Under the pieces are notes generated by a model, which was given only the letters and a program-made list of their open reading frames with translations, searched no databases and was not told the DNA's origin. The translations under genes and the position numbers were made by a program. 64,000 nucleotides of DNA from Huiozyma naganishii CBS 8797 (taxonomy: Eukaryota; Ascomycota; Saccharomycetes; Saccharomycetales; Saccharomycetaceae): the NCBI RefSeq assembly GCF_000348985.1, contig NC_035927.1:434001-498000 (forward strand), written 5' to 3'. This document shows, in pieces, positions 30,677-39,410 of this stretch (positions are counted from its first letter, which is position 1; the number at the start of each line of letters is the position of its first letter).

Positions 30677-32389
30677 ATGTCACAGGAACAGTACACGGAG
30701 AACTTGAAGGTTATTGTCGCAGAGCAGTTACGCGGGGTGCACAACTTCACCGAAGATGTCAACTACGTTGCTGAGTATATTGTATTGCTGATCGTCAACG
30801 GTGGCGATGTCGAATCCATCGTGAAGGAGTTATCTACGTTGTTTGATGCCATACCTGTGGATGTTCTCAAGGACATTGTACAGACAGATTTCTTTGCCCT
30901 GGAAGCTTTGCAGCAGGGAGAAACCGTGGACAGCATCGTGTCCAAAATTAGAGAGCTGAATGGGAACAACCAGCAGCAGCAACAACAGCAAATTTCACAA
31001 CAGCAGCAGCAACAGATGCCACAAGAGTTGCAGCAACAGCAAATGCCTCAACAGCAGGCCATGCCACAGCAGATTCCACAACAACAACAGCAGCAGCAGC
31101 AGCAGCAGATCCCCCAGCAAATGCCTCAACAACAGGCTATGCCACAACAACCATCTATTCCACAGGGCCCCAGCCAATCGGGACCAGAACAAACAAGACC
31201 AGTTTCTGCGTTCTCAGGTGTGGTGGATACCACATCGTCTGTGAAAGCAGAGGATGATGTATCGATGGGTAACGATATCACCGTTACTGATTATAAGCCA
31301 CGGTTTTCTAATGCGCGTGGCGGGATTCAAAGAAACCGCAGAGGCCGTGGTGGAGCATCCGTTCGTGGTAACAGCACCTCTGGTCCTGGCGGGCGCGGCG
31401 CTAATGGTTCTGATCGGTTCAATCCGCTGGCCAAAGCTTTGGGCATGGATGCTAGAGCGACCGAGCGTGGTGCTTACGAGTCCAATTTGAATTTTGTGCC
31501 AAAGAGGAAAGAGGGTCGTTGTAAACTGTTCCCTCACTGTCCCTTGGGTAAAGCTTGTCCACATGCACACCCAACGAAAGTGTGTAACGACTATCCAAAC
31601 TGTCCAAAACCACCTGGAACCTGTGAATACTTGCATCCTAATGAGGACGAGGAGCTAATGAAGGATATGGAGAGAACCCGTGAGGAATTCCAAAAGAGAA
31701 AGGCTGCGTTACTGGAGGCAAGGCAGAAACCAGTTCAAACGGGACTGGTTATTTGTAAATTCGGCATCTTGTGCTCGAATCCACTGTGTCCATTTGGGCA
31801 CCCAACACCAGCCAACGAGGATGCTAAAGTCATAGACATGGTCTGGTGTCCATCCAACCTGACGTGTCAGGATCCCGAATGTAGGAAAGCTCATTCTTCA
31901 CTGTCTAAAATAAAACAGGTGGAACCAATGGGCCGTCCCAAACCACCAGCTCCAAAGCCAATGGAAAAATCGTTGGAGCAATGTAAGTATGGGATTCGCT
32001 GCACCAACAAGCGTTGTAAATACAGACACGCCAAGAGTCCAACAATGTGCCGTGACGGTGCCAACTGTACAAGGATAGACTGTATCTTCGGCCACCCTAT
32101 CAACGAGGACTGTAGATTCGGAATCGAATGCAGAAACCCAACGTGTTTGTTCAGACATCCACCAGGAAGAATTGTACCATCGAAGGGTGACCAGGGAACT
32201 GAGCAACCGGCCAATGCCAGTTTCCCTAACGCTACCACTGGTATTTTACAGGCCGTTCCTACCAATCAGAGGATATTTGCCATGCCAGAAGGTTCGAGAA
32301 TCGAGCAAGCTCCAGCACAAGAACAAACTCCGTACCAACCTCCGTTCCCAGCTCAAAATCAGGGTCAAGGTGACATGGAGATGAATTGA
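30677..32389 (+). CDS. NAB2: Nuclear poly(A)-binding zinc-finger protein
   Basis: 570 residues from the ATG at 30677 (S. cerevisiae 525). Domains in order: an N-terminal PWI-like helical domain (about 1-95), a long Gln-rich tract (about 100-165) built from CAG/CAA codons with Met/Pro interruptions, an Arg-Gly-rich RGG segment (about 215-240) that serves as nuclear import signal, and seven CCCH zinc fingers (about 280-510), for example CKLFPHCPLGKACPHAHP and CRFGIECRNPTCLFRHP. Nab2 binds poly(A), limits tail length, and supports mRNA export with Mex67, Yra1 and Mlp1. The glutamine tract is longer than in S. cerevisiae. The 3' flank contains oligo(A) tracts, listed separately. Confidence 0.97.
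   Translation: MSQEQYTENLKVIVAEQLRGVHNFTEDVNYVAEYIVLLIVNGGDVESIVKELSTLFDAIPVDVLKDIVQTDFFALEALQQGETVDSIVSKIRELNGNNQQQQQQQISQQQQQQMPQELQQQQMPQQQAMPQQIPQQQQQQQQQQIPQQMPQQQAMPQQPSIPQGPSQSGPEQTRPVSAFSGVVDTTSSVKAEDDVSMGNDITVTDYKPRFSNARGGIQRNRRGRGGASVRGNSTSGPGGRGANGSDRFNPLAKALGMDARATERGAYESNLNFVPKRKEGRCKLFPHCPLGKACPHAHPTKVCNDYPNCPKPPGTCEYLHPNEDEELMKDMERTREEFQKRKAALLEARQKPVQTGLVICKFGILCSNPLCPFGHPTPANEDAKVIDMVWCPSNLTCQDPECRKAHSSLSKIKQVEPMGRPKPPAPKPMEKSLEQCKYGIRCTNKRCKYRHAKSPTMCRDGANCTRIDCIFGHPINEDCRFGIECRNPTCLFRHPPGRIVPSKGDQGTEQPANASFPNATTGILQAVPTNQRIFAMPEGSRIEQAPAQEQTPYQPPFPAQNQGQGDMEMN
30970..31110. repeat. CAG/CAA glutamine-codon repeat tract in NAB2
   Basis: Imperfect trinucleotide repeat encoding runs of Gln, with repeated QQMPQQ-type units. 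Mixed CAG/CAA codons mean it is interrupted at DNA level. It is part of the NAB2 reading frame. Confidence 0.9.
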
Positions 32390-32843
32390 TGCGTTGTGTC
32401 GTTTTCGTAACCGTTGTATTTAAATTACTATATCACAAGAAACAAAAAAAAAAAGAACAATAAAAAAACAAGAGCACTAGACCTGTATAAAAGGTTATCA
32501 GTCTCATCAATAATCATTTGCACAAGTGATTGTTTCATCTTGGAGGTAAAATTACTGTAATTTTAAACGTAGTTCATATCTCGATACTTGTTCTTATTTT
32601 CTTTAGAATATCGTAGAAAAATAACTGTATCTGTAGACAACTGTGATCTCTCCACGTTACGTAGTGTTGTAGTGTCACACCGCGTCTTGAAACGCCGTTA
32701 GTTAACGTATCACGCAGACGGAAACTTAAACTTGATAACTTACCAAGGACTTAGTCCAGTCCTCATCGTAGATAAAAAGTTAAAATTTAAGCTATAAGAT
32801 TAAAGGAAGATTGATTATTCATATATCCGTTTATTTTATACAC
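32390..32843. other. 454-bp convergent spacer between NAB2 and RPS2
   Basis: Unusually long for two convergent genes. It starts with the A-rich NAB2 3' region and includes a TATAAAAGG box at 32489-32497. The middle (32500-32760) is of ordinary base composition without an ORF. A non-coding transcript is possible but not shown; no C/D-box pair or tRNA fold was recognised. Confidence 0.5.
32444..32468 (+). promoter_or_regulatory. Genomic oligo(A) tracts in the NAB2 3' region
   Basis: A11 at 32444-32454 and A7 at 32462-32468, 55-79 bases after the NAB2 stop. In S. cerevisiae a genome-encoded A26 in the NAB2 3' UTR is bound by Nab2 protein and mediates negative autoregulation with Rrp6. The same role here is inferred. 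Confidence 0.6.
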
Positions 32844-33620
32844 TTAGAATCTCTTCTTTTGGACAGCAGCTTCGTCAGCGTAGATGTCCATTGGAGACAA
32901 TGGCAATGGCTGTTCGGTCCATAGGTCTGGGGTCAAGAAACCGTAAGTGTTACCGATGGCAACGAAGGCAGCCTTCAAAGTGTTCTCCAAAGTTCTGGTC
33001 TTACCGTTGGATTGGGTGTAGACATCCTCGACACCGGCCAATTGCAGAAGCTTCTTGACGGCTGGGGAGGCGACAATACCGGAACCTCTTGGGGCTGGGA
33101 TCAATCTGACGGTAACGGAACCACACTTACCGGTGGACTTGTTGGCCAAAGAGTGAGGCTCACCCAGGTTGGTACCCCAGTAACCTCTTCTGATTGGAAT
33201 GACAGCAAGCTTGGCAATGATGATACCGGCTCTGATGGCACCAGCGACTTCCTTGGCGGTCTTAATACCTAGACCGACGTGACCGTTGCTGTCACCAACG
33301 ACAACGACAGCCTTGAATCTGGTTCTTTGACCGGCTCTGGTTTGCTTCTGAACTGGCTTGATGTTCATGACTTCATCCTGCAAGTTTGGCAACAAAGTGT
33401 CGATGATTTGGAATTCCTTGACTGGCAAAGAGTGCAAGAAGATTTCCTCAATGGTGGTGATCTTACCAGCCTTGACTAGTCTACCTAGCTTGGTGACTGG
33501 GACCCAGGCCTTCTCTTCTGGTCTACCACCTCTTCTGTTACCGCCTCTTCTGTTACGGTTACCGAAACCACCTCTCTTTTGTTGACCTTCTGGAGCAGAA
33601 GCTGGAGCTGGAGCAGACAT
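32844..33620 (-). CDS. RPS2: Small ribosomal subunit protein uS5
   Basis: 258 residues from the ATG at 33620 ([12 protein letters not shown]); the frame upstream lacks family similarity. The N-terminal Arg/Gly-rich segment ([17 protein letters not shown]) is the target of arginine methylation in eukaryotic uS5. The S5 double-stranded RNA-binding fold follows (about residues 85-150), then the C-terminal domain. Strong codon bias, with consistent use of preferred yeast codons, indicates very high expression. uS5 sits near the mRNA entry channel of the 40S subunit and affects decoding accuracy. The divergent MON1 promoter contains a Rap1-type site. Confidence 0.98.
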   Translation of the reverse strand: MSAPAPASAPEGQQKRGGFGNRNRRGGNRRGGRPEEKAWVPVTKLGRLVKAGKITTIEEIFLHSLPVKEFQIIDTLLPNLQDEVMNIKPVQKQTRAGQRTRFKAVVVVGDSNGHVGLGIKTAKEVAGAIRAGIIIAKLAVIPIRRGYWGTNLGEPHSLANKSTGKCGSVTVRLIPAPRGSGIVASPAVKKLLQLAGVEDVYTQSNGKTRTLENTLKAAFVAIGNTYGFLTPDLWTEQPLPLSPMDIYADEAAVQKKRF

Positions 33621-34312
33621 TGTTAAACTACTTTGTTGTTTGGTTGATTTGCTGGAAAAGTCGGAATGGAACACGGAAAGTTGATGGTGGTAACTTTCAA
33701 TCGACTAAATGCAATACGGTATCTTTGGAATTGACAGAAAGAGAGAGAGAACCAAGCAGAGAGACGCAACCAACGCACAGCATCCCATACAAACCTTCTA
33801 ACAAACCACTGTGTGAATAAATTGAATTTTTCAAAAACCAAAAAAACGGCCAAATCTGAGCGTCTGTCGCAAAAAATCTGCAATATTTCCTAAAAAGGAA
33901 TTTTAACTTCAAAATGAAAGAAAAAAGTGTCAAAAAAAATAAATTTTGTGGTGCTGGGATGTTATACTTTAGACCCATACACCACACTAACAAAGCAGTC
34001 ACAAAAATGGGACGGTTTTGAATCTTTTTTTTTTTTTGTACGATTTGTTCATCGGTGGATCGACTTCTCCGATGCACAGTCAAAACGTCTGAATTTCCCC
34101 TGCTCTCGAATCTTGGTGGATGGAGGAGTTACCGCTGATTGTCTGTGGGCAATCAAGTGAGCGTCAGGTGAGGTGCTGCACTTTATGCAATTGACACTCC
34201 TGGACCACTTTTGATTTTCTTTTCCGCAATTTGAAAGAGGGGTTATTGTGCCAGGATCTGAGGGCATACTTCGTTTCATTCCACCGGTAAAGATCACCTA
34301 TTGAGAATACAC
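33621..34312. promoter_or_regulatory. Divergent RPS2/MON1 intergenic region
   Basis: 692 bases. On the RPS2 side there is a pyrimidine/purine-biased leader; a Rap1-type site is listed separately. A T13 tract lies at 34025-34037, the kind of stiff poly(dA:dT) found in ribosomal protein promoters. No other gene is recognised. Confidence 0.65.
33971..33983 (+). promoter_or_regulatory. Rap1-type site upstream of RPS2
   Basis: AGACCCATACACC agrees with the Rap1 consensus ACACCCRYACAYM at all but one of its core positions. It is about 350 bp upstream of the RPS2 start, a usual distance in ribosomal protein genes, and is followed by a T13 tract. A weaker CCCATACAAACC lies near 33784. Confidence 0.65.
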
Positions 34313-36289
34313 ATGGCGTCCAGTAATGGCAACTTTCCAGATGTCAGAAGTTTGAGAAGTGTAAAGAGCAGTCAGACTTTGAAAGTAGCAAACCAAGGGT
34401 TAAAACTCGGGTCTAAGGGTGCTGCTTCACCGACGCTATCTGTGAACTTGGGGAACACAATTGGTGACACGTCGCTGCTTCCTACAGGCAATGACGACAG
34501 TCAATACGAGGATAACAGTGGTGGCAGTCTCCCGAGAATCCTATCCATTGGTAACCTCTCAGTGATGGATAACTCACTGCGGTCACTTTCATCTGCAAAG
34601 AGGTACGGCACTGCATCGAACAGCATTTCAAGAGAAATCACAAGGGATACAGCGACGAGTGGACCAGCTCCGATAATACAAAACGACGCTGATGTGTATG
34701 GGACGAACACTCCCCTGAATACAACACCGTTTGATCGGAATACCGATGTCGGTGGCGCTCCCGAAAATCTGATAGACATGCTTGCAGAGAGCATATACTC
34801 GTATGCGCCCTCGATGATCAACGGGAAAAGTGCTGGGGCGAAGCGGCCATACGTGAGCAACGAGATACCGAATGTGTTCAGCGTTACCGAGCGCGACGTG
34901 ATAGACCAGGACTCGAACAGCGCGTTGAACAAACAAGACAAGAACTTCCTCATCATATCGTACGCTGGGAAACCGATATATGCCATGCATGGGCGGGATG
35001 AGCAAGTGGTATCCTTCTCAGGGATCATCAACACTATTGTGAGTTACTTCCAGGTGAATAACGAGGACAGTATTAAGACCATCACGTCGACTAACACGGG
35101 CCAGAAATTTGCCTTTCTCAACAAGGACCCGATTATCCTCATGGCGTACTCAACTAGGGGGGAGACTACGAGTGAGCTGCTGGATCAGTTGGATTTTTTG
35201 TACTCGTATTTGCTTTCATCTGTGACGGAGAGGCAACTGCACAAGTTGTTCTCGAGAAGGTCGAACTTCGATCTGAGAACTTTCCTGGAGCACACGGATT
35301 TTGAGAACCTGAATGATCTGTGTTTGCAGATCACAAACCGGCTGTACCCTGACTTGTTACTGAACGCGTTACAGAGTAATCCGTTGCGCAAGAGTGTACG
35401 TGCGAAGATCCACGACGCGATCTTGAACCAGCTCTCTGGGGACTCCGATTTGATCCCAAGGGGCACGCTCCTCTACGGTCTGCTACTTTCGACGCGGCAG
35501 AGCAAGCTTACCGCTGTAGTGCGGCCCCGCGGTCACACGTTGCACACGACGGATCTCCAGTTGCTATTCTGTCTCGTGCGGCGACACATGGAGAGCGGCA
35601 GTGCTAGCAAAGAGTTCTGGATTCCCGTTTGTTTCCCCAAATTCAACTCGACAGGGTTCCTCTACGCGTACATCCGGTTCTTGTCCCCCGAGGACAAGTC
35701 CGCGATGGTTCTGATTAGTGCGCAGAAGGACGCATTCTTCAAGTTGAAGTTGTTCGGGGACCGACTGTGGGAGCGGCTTGTATCGGATAAACTGACCACG
35801 TACATTGTCCCCCGTGGTGGCGGGTCTGCCCGGTGTGGGTTCCGAGTCAGGGACATCCCTGCTCCTCTGGTGCACCACTTCGTTTACAAGTCTCGGAGGT
35901 TTGTGCAGTACGTGATGCCCGAGGTGGATTACAATGTGAGCGGCAATAACCCCTTCTTGGACGAAAGTGAGTCTTCGGGGGACCCCGAGGGGGTTGTTGA
36001 ATACCAGCGGAAATTGCAGTCATACTACCAGCAGTTGCACGACAGTGTGGTGTACGATGACGGGGATCCTATTAACAAGTCGATGCTGAGCTTTGTGAAG
36101 TGGAGTTGCCACGGTGCATCCGTGGAGGTTGTTGGGCTTGCCTGGGTAACGCCCCAGTTCGAGTTGTACTTGCTTTGCAACGACGGTGTACGGGGCAAAG
36201 AGGTTGCTCTGAGGAGTGCGAGGCGGGTAGTCTCCTGGTGTCGTAAGCACGAGGCGCGGCTGTTCATCCACGACGGGGCCGTGTTTTGA
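34313..36289 (+). CDS. MON1: Mon1 subunit of the Mon1-Ccz1 Rab7/Ypt7 exchange factor
   Basis: 658 residues from the ATG at 34313; the codon that extends the frame is TTG. The first 200 residues are disordered, Ser/Asn-rich. Three longin-type domains follow, beginning near KNFLIISYAGKPIYAMHGRDE (about residue 210), with the MON1 core ILMAYSTRGETTSELLDQLDFLYSYL. The C-terminal domain includes FELYLLCNDGVRGKEVALRSARRVVSWCRKHE. With Ccz1 it activates Ypt7 on late endosomes, vacuoles and autophagosomes. Position between RPS2 and MET13 matches YGL124C, and length is near the S. cerevisiae 644. Confidence 0.95.
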   Translation: MASSNGNFPDVRSLRSVKSSQTLKVANQGLKLGSKGAASPTLSVNLGNTIGDTSLLPTGNDDSQYEDNSGGSLPRILSIGNLSVMDNSLRSLSSAKRYGTASNSISREITRDTATSGPAPIIQNDADVYGTNTPLNTTPFDRNTDVGGAPENLIDMLAESIYSYAPSMINGKSAGAKRPYVSNEIPNVFSVTERDVIDQDSNSALNKQDKNFLIISYAGKPIYAMHGRDEQVVSFSGIINTIVSYFQVNNEDSIKTITSTNTGQKFAFLNKDPIILMAYSTRGETTSELLDQLDFLYSYLLSSVTERQLHKLFSRRSNFDLRTFLEHTDFENLNDLCLQITNRLYPDLLLNALQSNPLRKSVRAKIHDAILNQLSGDSDLIPRGTLLYGLLLSTRQSKLTAVVRPRGHTLHTTDLQLLFCLVRRHMESGSASKEFWIPVCFPKFNSTGFLYAYIRFLSPEDKSAMVLISAQKDAFFKLKLFGDRLWERLVSDKLTTYIVPRGGGSARCGFRVRDIPAPLVHHFVYKSRRFVQYVMPEVDYNVSGNNPFLDESESSGDPEGVVEYQRKLQSYYQQLHDSVVYDDGDPINKSMLSFVKWSCHGASVEVVGLAWVTPQFELYLLCNDGVRGKEVALRSARRVVSWCRKHEARLFIHDGAVF

Positions 36290-36401
36290 TATGGGGGATG
36301 TGAAAGTTGAAGTGTTCATGTTGAAATGCCTAATGTATATAGTGTATATCTAGTATGCTATGTTGAATAAATAAGATAGGTTTTGGGAGTCCCCCCCCCG
36401 G

Positions 36402-38234
36402 CTACAAAGTCGTCAAGAGGTTGTAGATGTTGTCCTCCTGGGAGATGTAGTCGTTGTCGACGATGTTGATGAGGTAGTACTCGTTGATGATCGTGTCGAT
36501 CAATGAGGCGCTTTCGTTTTCGTTGTTCTCCTTTAGAAGCAGTTTCCATTCTTCAAGGATCCTGTAGAATTCCTCCTTCCAAGCGAGGAAGGAGACCCGT
36601 TCGACGATGGTCGGTTGAAGGACCTCTCTACCTGGGAAGATCCCCCAAGTGACCGCGTTGGCGCGGGACCCGTCCGGGTGGTTACTGACGAGGTCGTCTC
36701 TCCTGTCGATGGCGAAGTACGTCATGATCTCGTTCCCCTGGAGTCTACTCTGCAAGGAGGCCAGTTTCCCCCTTGGGAGCAAAAACTCGAGGTACTGTTT
36801 CTGGTAGACGTACCCGTCGCGGGGCCCCCACCCGTGGATCTTATCGTTTGATCTGACGCCGTTGATCTGTGGTTGCGAGTTGATGGTGAAGATCCCGTTG
36901 CTGTTGAGGTGGAGCAAGCGGGTCAACATTGTGTCCACTTCGTGGTCCAGTGGAGTGTCTGACCAAGGTAAACAGACGATCTTCCCCGTCAGGTAGTTGT
37001 TGACAAGTTGCCCCAAGTCGTTGAGTGTCCTGGGGGTGGACCACAATTCGAGGGCACGTTTACGGGACTGTCTGATGAGGGATGACCCGCAGAGATCCAA
37101 GTCACCGAACGCAGGGGAGGAAGAGTCCCCGAACCGGCCGTTTGGGAACTCATCCTCTGCCCACTGTGAAGTCCTAGCGACGTACGAGTAAGGTCTCTTC
37201 TTCCAGAAAATGGGTCTTACCTCCTCGCGTCTTCTGTTTGGGTTAAGGGATTTCCTCCAAGGCAACAGGGAGGCGCCAGTGCCGACGAGTTCTGCGTCTG
37301 TGGGTAGCAAGCGAAGTCTCTCCAGGATCATAAGGGGAGCCTTTTCCAAGTTCATGGTGTAGATGTGCAAATGGTTGACGTACCCTGAGTCCAACACTGT
37401 CTGGCACATCTGGACCACCAGAGCAGTCCCCATCTCTCTGACCAGCTCGTCATCATCTTTAATTGGGGTCAACACGTCCAGAAACCTCTGTGGGATATGG
37501 ACCGACCCCCACGAGGCTCTCCTCAGAAACGCAGCGAACGTGGTGATTGGCATAATCCCCGGGATGATGGGCACTTCGACCCCGGCCTGTCTCACTTGAC
37601 GACACCATTCGACAAACCTCCCCGCGTCGTAGAACATCTGAGTGATGATGAAATCCGCACCGGCGTCCACTTTCTCCCTCAAGTACAACAGATTGTTCTC
37701 TGGGTTCTTCTCCTCCGGGTGTCCCTCAGGGTACCCAGCGACCCCGATATTGAAATGATCCCCGTATTTCGCTCTGATGTACCTGACCAGGTCACTCGCG
37801 TGCCGGAACCCACCTTCAACGGGCTGCCACTCGTCACCGTCACCACCACCGAGGGGGCCCCTGGGAGGATCCCCCCTCAGGGCCAATAAATTCTGACACC
37901 CAGACTGGAAAGCACTCTCGAGAGCGTTGTCGATCTGCTGCACGGGCATATTGGTACACGTGAGATGCATGCATGTCTCCAACCCGAGCACAGACTGTGC
38001 TGTAGCGACAAGGTCCGTCGACTGCTGCGTGATCCCCCTGTTGGTGCTGTTGCTCCCCCCGCCTGCGTTCCAAGTGATATCTACGAATTGAGGCAGCGAC
38101 GCCTCGTACATCCTATCCATCCGGTCGTACAGGTTCTGCACACCTTGCTCGGTCTTGGGGACGAAGTACTCGAAGGAGAAGGTCGGTTTCCCGGACAACT
38201 CATGGTAGCTGTGCAACTTATCAGTGATCTTCAT
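36402..38234 (-). CDS. MET13: Methylenetetrahydrofolate reductase
   Basis: 610 residues from the ATG at 38234 (MKITDKLHSYHELSGKPTFSF), exactly where S. cerevisiae Met13 (600) begins; the frame upstream is unconserved. The N-terminal TIM-barrel flavoprotein domain (about 1-310) includes VDITWNAGGG, CMHLTCTNMP, LALRGDPPRG and FIITQMFYDAGRF. The C-terminal regulatory domain includes RPYSYVARTSQW and FGDSSSPAFGDLDLCGS. It makes 5-methyl-THF for methionine synthesis in the cytosol. A glycine-rich acidic insertion (about residues 122-135) follows the LRGDPPRG motif and is longer than in S. cerevisiae. Two Met31/32 sites lie upstream. Confidence 0.97.
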   Translation of the reverse strand: MKITDKLHSYHELSGKPTFSFEYFVPKTEQGVQNLYDRMDRMYEASLPQFVDITWNAGGGSNSTNRGITQQSTDLVATAQSVLGLETCMHLTCTNMPVQQIDNALESAFQSGCQNLLALRGDPPRGPLGGGDGDEWQPVEGGFRHASDLVRYIRAKYGDHFNIGVAGYPEGHPEEKNPENNLLYLREKVDAGADFIITQMFYDAGRFVEWCRQVRQAGVEVPIIPGIMPITTFAAFLRRASWGSVHIPQRFLDVLTPIKDDDELVREMGTALVVQMCQTVLDSGYVNHLHIYTMNLEKAPLMILERLRLLPTDAELVGTGASLLPWRKSLNPNRRREEVRPIFWKKRPYSYVARTSQWAEDEFPNGRFGDSSSPAFGDLDLCGSSLIRQSRKRALELWSTPRTLNDLGQLVNNYLTGKIVCLPWSDTPLDHEVDTMLTRLLHLNSNGIFTINSQPQINGVRSNDKIHGWGPRDGYVYQKQYLEFLLPRGKLASLQSRLQGNEIMTYFAIDRRDDLVSNHPDGSRANAVTWGIFPGREVLQPTIVERVSFLAWKEEFYRILEEWKLLLKENNENESASLIDTIINEYYLINIVDNDYISQEDNIYNLLTTL

Positions 38235-38261
38235 CGGGAACTCGGGGAAGCTGTCGGCTCT

Positions 38262-38276
38262 CTCTCTCTCTCTCTT
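38262..38276. repeat. (CT)n microsatellite in the MET13 5' leader
   Basis: About seven CT units, 28-42 bases upstream of the MET13 ATG, so probably within the 5' UTR or core promoter. Confidence 0.85.
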
Positions 38277-38477
38277 GCATAGAGTGTCTAGCCCCGGAAT
38301 TTGTACACAATATCCTGTATCCTGTTTATATACAGCACTGCAGTATCCGATCGTATAGCACAGCACACAGTTCAGCGTCTCACACCTCAACAGCACACAC
38401 TTCAGCAACCGGGCAGCCGAGGACTGCCCGATGACTCCCCGGGAGGGGATCTCGAGACGGGACGAAAAGAGAGCGAC

Positions 38478-38510
38478 CCACAGTTTCGCGACACCCGCGG
38501 AAAACTGTGG
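38478..38510. promoter_or_regulatory. Inverted pair of Met31/Met32 sites upstream of MET13
   Basis: CCACAGTTT at 38478-38486 and AAACTGTGG at 38502-38510 are two exact, oppositely oriented copies of the Met31/32 core, 15 bp apart, about 245-275 bp upstream of MET13. Met31/32 recruit Met4 to sulfur-metabolism genes. No CACGTG (Cbf1) site is seen next to them. Confidence 0.85.
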
Positions 38511-38541
38511 CGGCGGCGGGCCGGTTCCGGAGACGCGCTGG

Positions 38542-39297
38542 CTACCCCAGCGCCCGGGCGGAGAGGTGCGCGACGACGGCGGCGAGCAGGCCCGAGGTCT
38601 GCTCCGGCAGGGTGTGGAACCGCGCGGCGGTCACGAGCAGCGCCCAGGTCCAGCAGGCGGTGAGGGCGAGGGCGAGTACGCCCGGTTCGTCCCAGAGGAT
38701 GAAGCGGGCAGCGGCAGCAGCAGAGGCAAACGCAGCGTGTTTGCCTCTGCGCCGTCCACCGCTGCTGCCCGCGGGCAGCTCAGACAGCAGAAACATAAGC
38801 ATCAGCGAGAGCAGGAACATGTGGCCCGAGGGGTCGTGGCCGCCCTGCCATAACCCGCCATGCCGTCTGCAGGCAGCGGATGTGGACAGCCAGAGTGTTC
38901 CGGGGGTGGTAGCTGGGTCCAGGAGGCAAGAGCCGCCGGACCACACGAACACCAGGTCCATTAGTGGTGGGACGTTTAGCCATAGCTGTTGTGTGAAGAC
39001 GTACCAGGCAGCAGTGGTTATTGTGTATCGACGGAGTAGCGGGAGGAGCGGGGTGCGGGTAGTGACAGAATCTTCCATCCTGTACCTCACCACCACCCAC
39101 CAGAACACAGTACTCGTCCAGAACCACCCTCTCTTAACAAACACCGTGTTCAACAAAGAATCCTTTGTAGATGCAACCAAGCACCCGTCCCACCCACATA
39201 ACGCAAGCATGTGCCCCGTGCACACCACAAAGGGGCACCACAGCAACACGGCAACTTCACGCCTCGACAGCTTGCCCAACATCCTCAACCTTGCCAT
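38542..39297 (-). CDS. SCS3: FIT2-family lipid phosphatase-like ER protein
   Basis: 251 residues, very hydrophobic, with about six membrane segments. Family-diagnostic residues are H159 in HDPSGHMFLL and H228 in RFHTLPEQTSG, the two catalytic histidines of the FIT2 family, which resembles lipid phosphatases. FIT2 proteins act on the ER lumenal side in acyl-CoA/phospholipid balance and lipid droplet budding; S. cerevisiae Scs3 affects inositol metabolism. It is much shorter than S. cerevisiae Scs3 (380 residues), closer to the core fold. The gene is markedly GC-rich and Ala/Leu-rich compared with its neighbours. The place between MET13 and MED31 matches YGL126W. Confidence 0.9.
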   Translation of the reverse strand: MARLRMLGKLSRREVAVLLWCPFVVCTGHMLALCGWDGCLVASTKDSLLNTVFVKRGWFWTSTVFWWVVVRYRMEDSVTTRTPLLPLLRRYTITTAAWYVFTQQLWLNVPPLMDLVFVWSGGSCLLDPATTPGTLWLSTSAACRRHGGLWQGGHDPSGHMFLLSLMLMFLLSELPAGSSGGRRRGKHAAFASAAAAARFILWDEPGVLALALTACWTWALLVTAARFHTLPEQTSGLLAAVVAHLSARALG

Positions 39298-39410
39298 CTT
39301 GCCTCTTGCCTCTCAGTGAGCAGCACATCGCTCTCAACACTGTTTTAACGATTCGTTCAAAATTTCGGCTCTTACCATAAGTCTTCTACACAGAGCAACA
39401 TCGCCCACAC

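Larger units (their letters stand above)
38235..38541. promoter_or_regulatory. MET13 promoter / SCS3 3' flank
   Basis: 307 bases between the MET13 start and the SCS3 stop (tandem, minus strand). TATATA-like sequence lies near 38326-38331. Paired Met31/32 sites are listed separately. The distal half becomes strongly GC-rich. Confidence 0.7.

Noticed and set aside
30970..31110. CAG/CAA array in NAB2 as a CRISPR-like or satellite repeat
   Set aside because: It is the in-frame glutamine tract of NAB2, with irregular Met/Pro interruptions; CRISPR arrays do not occur in yeast nuclear genomes.
38507..39319. Plus-strand frame of about 270 codons opposite SCS3
   Set aside because: It is antisense to a gene with intact FIT2 catalytic histidines; the long frame is a by-product of the high GC content.
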